Below are positions 62,185 through 64,000 of a stretch of DNA of 64,000 nt, in pieces (the first letter of the stretch is position 1; every line of letters starts with the position of its first letter). The stretch is from Nereocystis luetkeana. Taxonomy: Eukaryota; Sar; Phaeophyceae; Laminariales; Laminariaceae. The stretch lies in assembly GCA_031213475.1 (NCBI GenBank), contig JARUPZ010000010.1:9408417-9472416 (forward strand), written 5' to 3'. Made by a program: the position numbers and the translations under genes. Below the pieces are notes generated by a model that saw nothing but the letters and a program-made list of their open reading frames with translations, was not told the origin of the DNA and did no database searches.

Positions 62185-62297
62185 ATTTTGGGGATTAACT
62201 AATGAGAATTTGAGTGATTTACCCCCGAAAAGGGGCTGCAGTCCTCAAAGGATTGGAGCCGTTCTTAAGGCGATACATATACAACTCCTCAAGTTAG

Positions 62298-62345
62298 GAG
62301 CCTCAGGAAAGATTGCAGGTGCCACACCTACCTACCACAGCCCAC
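62298..62345 (+). repeat. fragment of the 5105 repeat unit
   Basis: GAGCCTCAGGAAAGATTGCAG, CCTACCTACC(A/G)CAGC, CGCCCG is shared in order with 5107-5157, the first unit of the first poly(C) cluster. Confidence 0.45.
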
Positions 62346-62535
62346 GCCCGCTAGCAAGGTTGGAGTGTTTTAGCCGCATGTGAAAGACTGCGCGCTTGGT
62401 GTGCAAGACGAGCAAATACGAATCCTGCGGACCGTCCGAATAATACCAGTGTGAACGCGAGTTGTGCGACTCCAAAAAAGCGCTGGAATGCGGGCATTTG
62501 CGATGCCACACTTTTTTCATGGCACTGGATGACAT
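62332..62535 (-). other. protein-like ORF, unrecognised
   Basis: A 67-codon minus frame (KKVWHRKCPHSSAFLESHNS, then HWYYSDGPQDSYLLVLHTKR). It overlaps a repeat fragment at its 3' end and another open frame, with no splice partner identified. Kept only as a candidate. Confidence 0.2.
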
Positions 62536-62539
62536 TGAC

Positions 62540-64000
62540 TATGGCGTGGGGTGGCATGTGAGGGGGAGCCCTAACGTTCCTTGGCGTGCGATGGAGCGGT
62601 GATGTCACTTCCGTGGGGTGTCATAACATGGCATCGTCGTGGTGATGATAAGGGAGTCGTGGCGTACATTTCATGGGATATTTTCATTCGACATTTATTT
62701 CATGCAAACATTCATGCGCGTTCACCACATAGATGAATGACTGGGCGTTCCCTGGGCTTTCGAGGTAACTCCATGCATGGCACCTACTGCCATGACGGCA
62801 TGCTGGTATTTAGACAGTTGCGCCATGGGCAAGAAGGCGTCTCACAGGAGTTCAAATAGGAGATCTTGTGATACTGTTCGTTGGGGCTGTCACCGCCGAA
62901 TCACGGTACGCCTATCTATGGTGGTTGCAAAGACGGCACTGCGATTTTGTCATTCAAGTAGTAGATGAAGACGGCACTGCGATGAGGGCAGTACAGCCGC
63001 GGCCACTCATGAGCGGATACCCTTGTGTCGTTCCATGGCGTGTGCCACGGTATTACCATATTTATTGCTTTATGGAACCGGCCTTCGCGGCACCGACATG
63101 CTAGCACCATGGCCCGCGGTAGTGCCGGCCCTACAGCACCACCATGAAAGCCGGTGGCAGCGTGATGGTGACCCGTGGCGGTGGTGTGACCAAGGGACCG
63201 AAACGAGAAATATTGTACGTTACCGGCAGATAGCCGCAACTTGACTTCAGTTTAGTACACAGAGGGTACTGTGGTCGTTTCTCGGCTCGCGTTTTCTCGA
63301 CAACGGAGAGCGTATCGACGTCGGGCATCAGAGGTTCGGAAACACGTCAATCAGAACTTTTCAAGCACGCTCTGTTTGGCGTCTGTAAGCTATGGAATCA
63401 TCCAGGCAGGGTTGAAAAAACGATCGCACCGCTGAGCGAAACCAAGGCGCTATGCGGCACTACCTCGTGCGTGGCGCGTGCTTGCCCTTTAGGCGTAGCA
63501 TTTATCTTTTTTCGAGGCTCTTTACGCGAGGAGGTCTGTACCCCATCTCAGCACGCGCGTTTTAACTGTTTCCTGCCCGCCATATAAGCCTCCTACCCAA
63601 TCAAAGGGGCTTGCAAGTCGAAACCATGCGATACACTTCAGGTGCGAATATATTGGATAGCTCATCAGATGACTGCCCCTCCCTCGTCTATGGAAACGAT
63701 TGGGCCTGAAAGTGAAACATCTGTCGTAGTATGGTCGACGTACTCGTACTGTAACAGCGGGTGCGTGTGTTGTGTGCCTCCAAACGTTTCTATCGTGTCA
63801 CCGCTCACTACAGGCACACAAGGCTACCCTCAATCTCAACAAAAAGGTATACACTGTGTCGTTGTTTCGGTGGCGAGAAGACGCCGTCGGGAAATACGAG
63901 CGCCCAAGAGCTTACTGCAACAGATGCTTGCCGGCCTCTCTTTGAACTACTGTGTCTTCCCCCGGGACAGGAAAAGCAACCGCGTTAACTACGCAGTAAG
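62540..64000. other. no gene recognised; CATGGC-rich patch
   Basis: Words around CCATGGC/ATGGCGTGG recur between 62520 and 63180, and AGACGGCACTGCGAT occurs twice (62931, 62968). No coding or RNA gene is supported to the window end. Confidence 0.35.

Overview
The window is nuclear DNA from a multicellular-type eukaryote with long, repeat-filled introns and short exons. There is no operon structure, no ribosome binding sites and no dense coding. The two genes I recognise are a ciliary transport protein (IFT121/WDR35) and a PAPS-dependent carbohydrate sulfotransferase. A flagellated, sulfated-polysaccharide-making organism with roughly balanced GC, GT-AG introns and many poly(C)/poly(G) tracts fits a stramenopile, most likely a brown alga. 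That assignment is inference, not proof.

Layout. (1) 535-15729, plus strand: the C-terminal part of IFT121, seven exons that splice in frame with matching phases. Its six introns hold a very long TAC microsatellite, a cluster of poly(C)-ended repeats, a hairpin element and GGGTC arrays. The 5' part of the gene lies left of the window. (2) 15730-20643: a convergent intergenic region with tRNA-derived SINE copies and poly(G) tracts. (3) 20644-34101, minus strand: a sulfotransferase with four secure exons (5' PAPS loop, 3' PAPS motif, a middle exon and the C-terminal exon). At least two exons are not found. (4) 34.1-42.9 kb: no secure gene; a 102/144-bp tandem array at 40.3-41.4 kb, SINEs, inverted repeats and an AAT/ACT compound microsatellite. 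(5) 42925-50108: two 118-bp direct repeats enclose about 7 kb. Inside are an alpha-satellite-like higher-order repeat (about 160-bp monomers in about 500-bp trimers) and a GC-rich block that looks like a frameshifted, dead coding sequence. (6) 50.1-55.1 kb: an AT microsatellite, a long unexplained minus ORF, and a minus-strand gene for an acidic protein with one clear intron. Upstream coding-like sequence for that gene is interrupted by stops. (7) 55.1-64 kb: mostly noncoding, with a hairpin element, further poly(C)-family copies, a degenerate telomere-like patch and small direct repeats.

The two recognised genes are unrelated in function: IFT121 acts in retrograde flagellar transport (IFT-A), while the sulfotransferase would act in the Golgi lumen on a cell-wall or matrix glycan. 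They converge and show no sign of co-regulation. Most of the window is repeat DNA, and the most unusual signals are there: poly(C)-punctuated elements, the higher-order satellite and its flanking direct repeats, and an over-represented TACCWGGTA palindrome.
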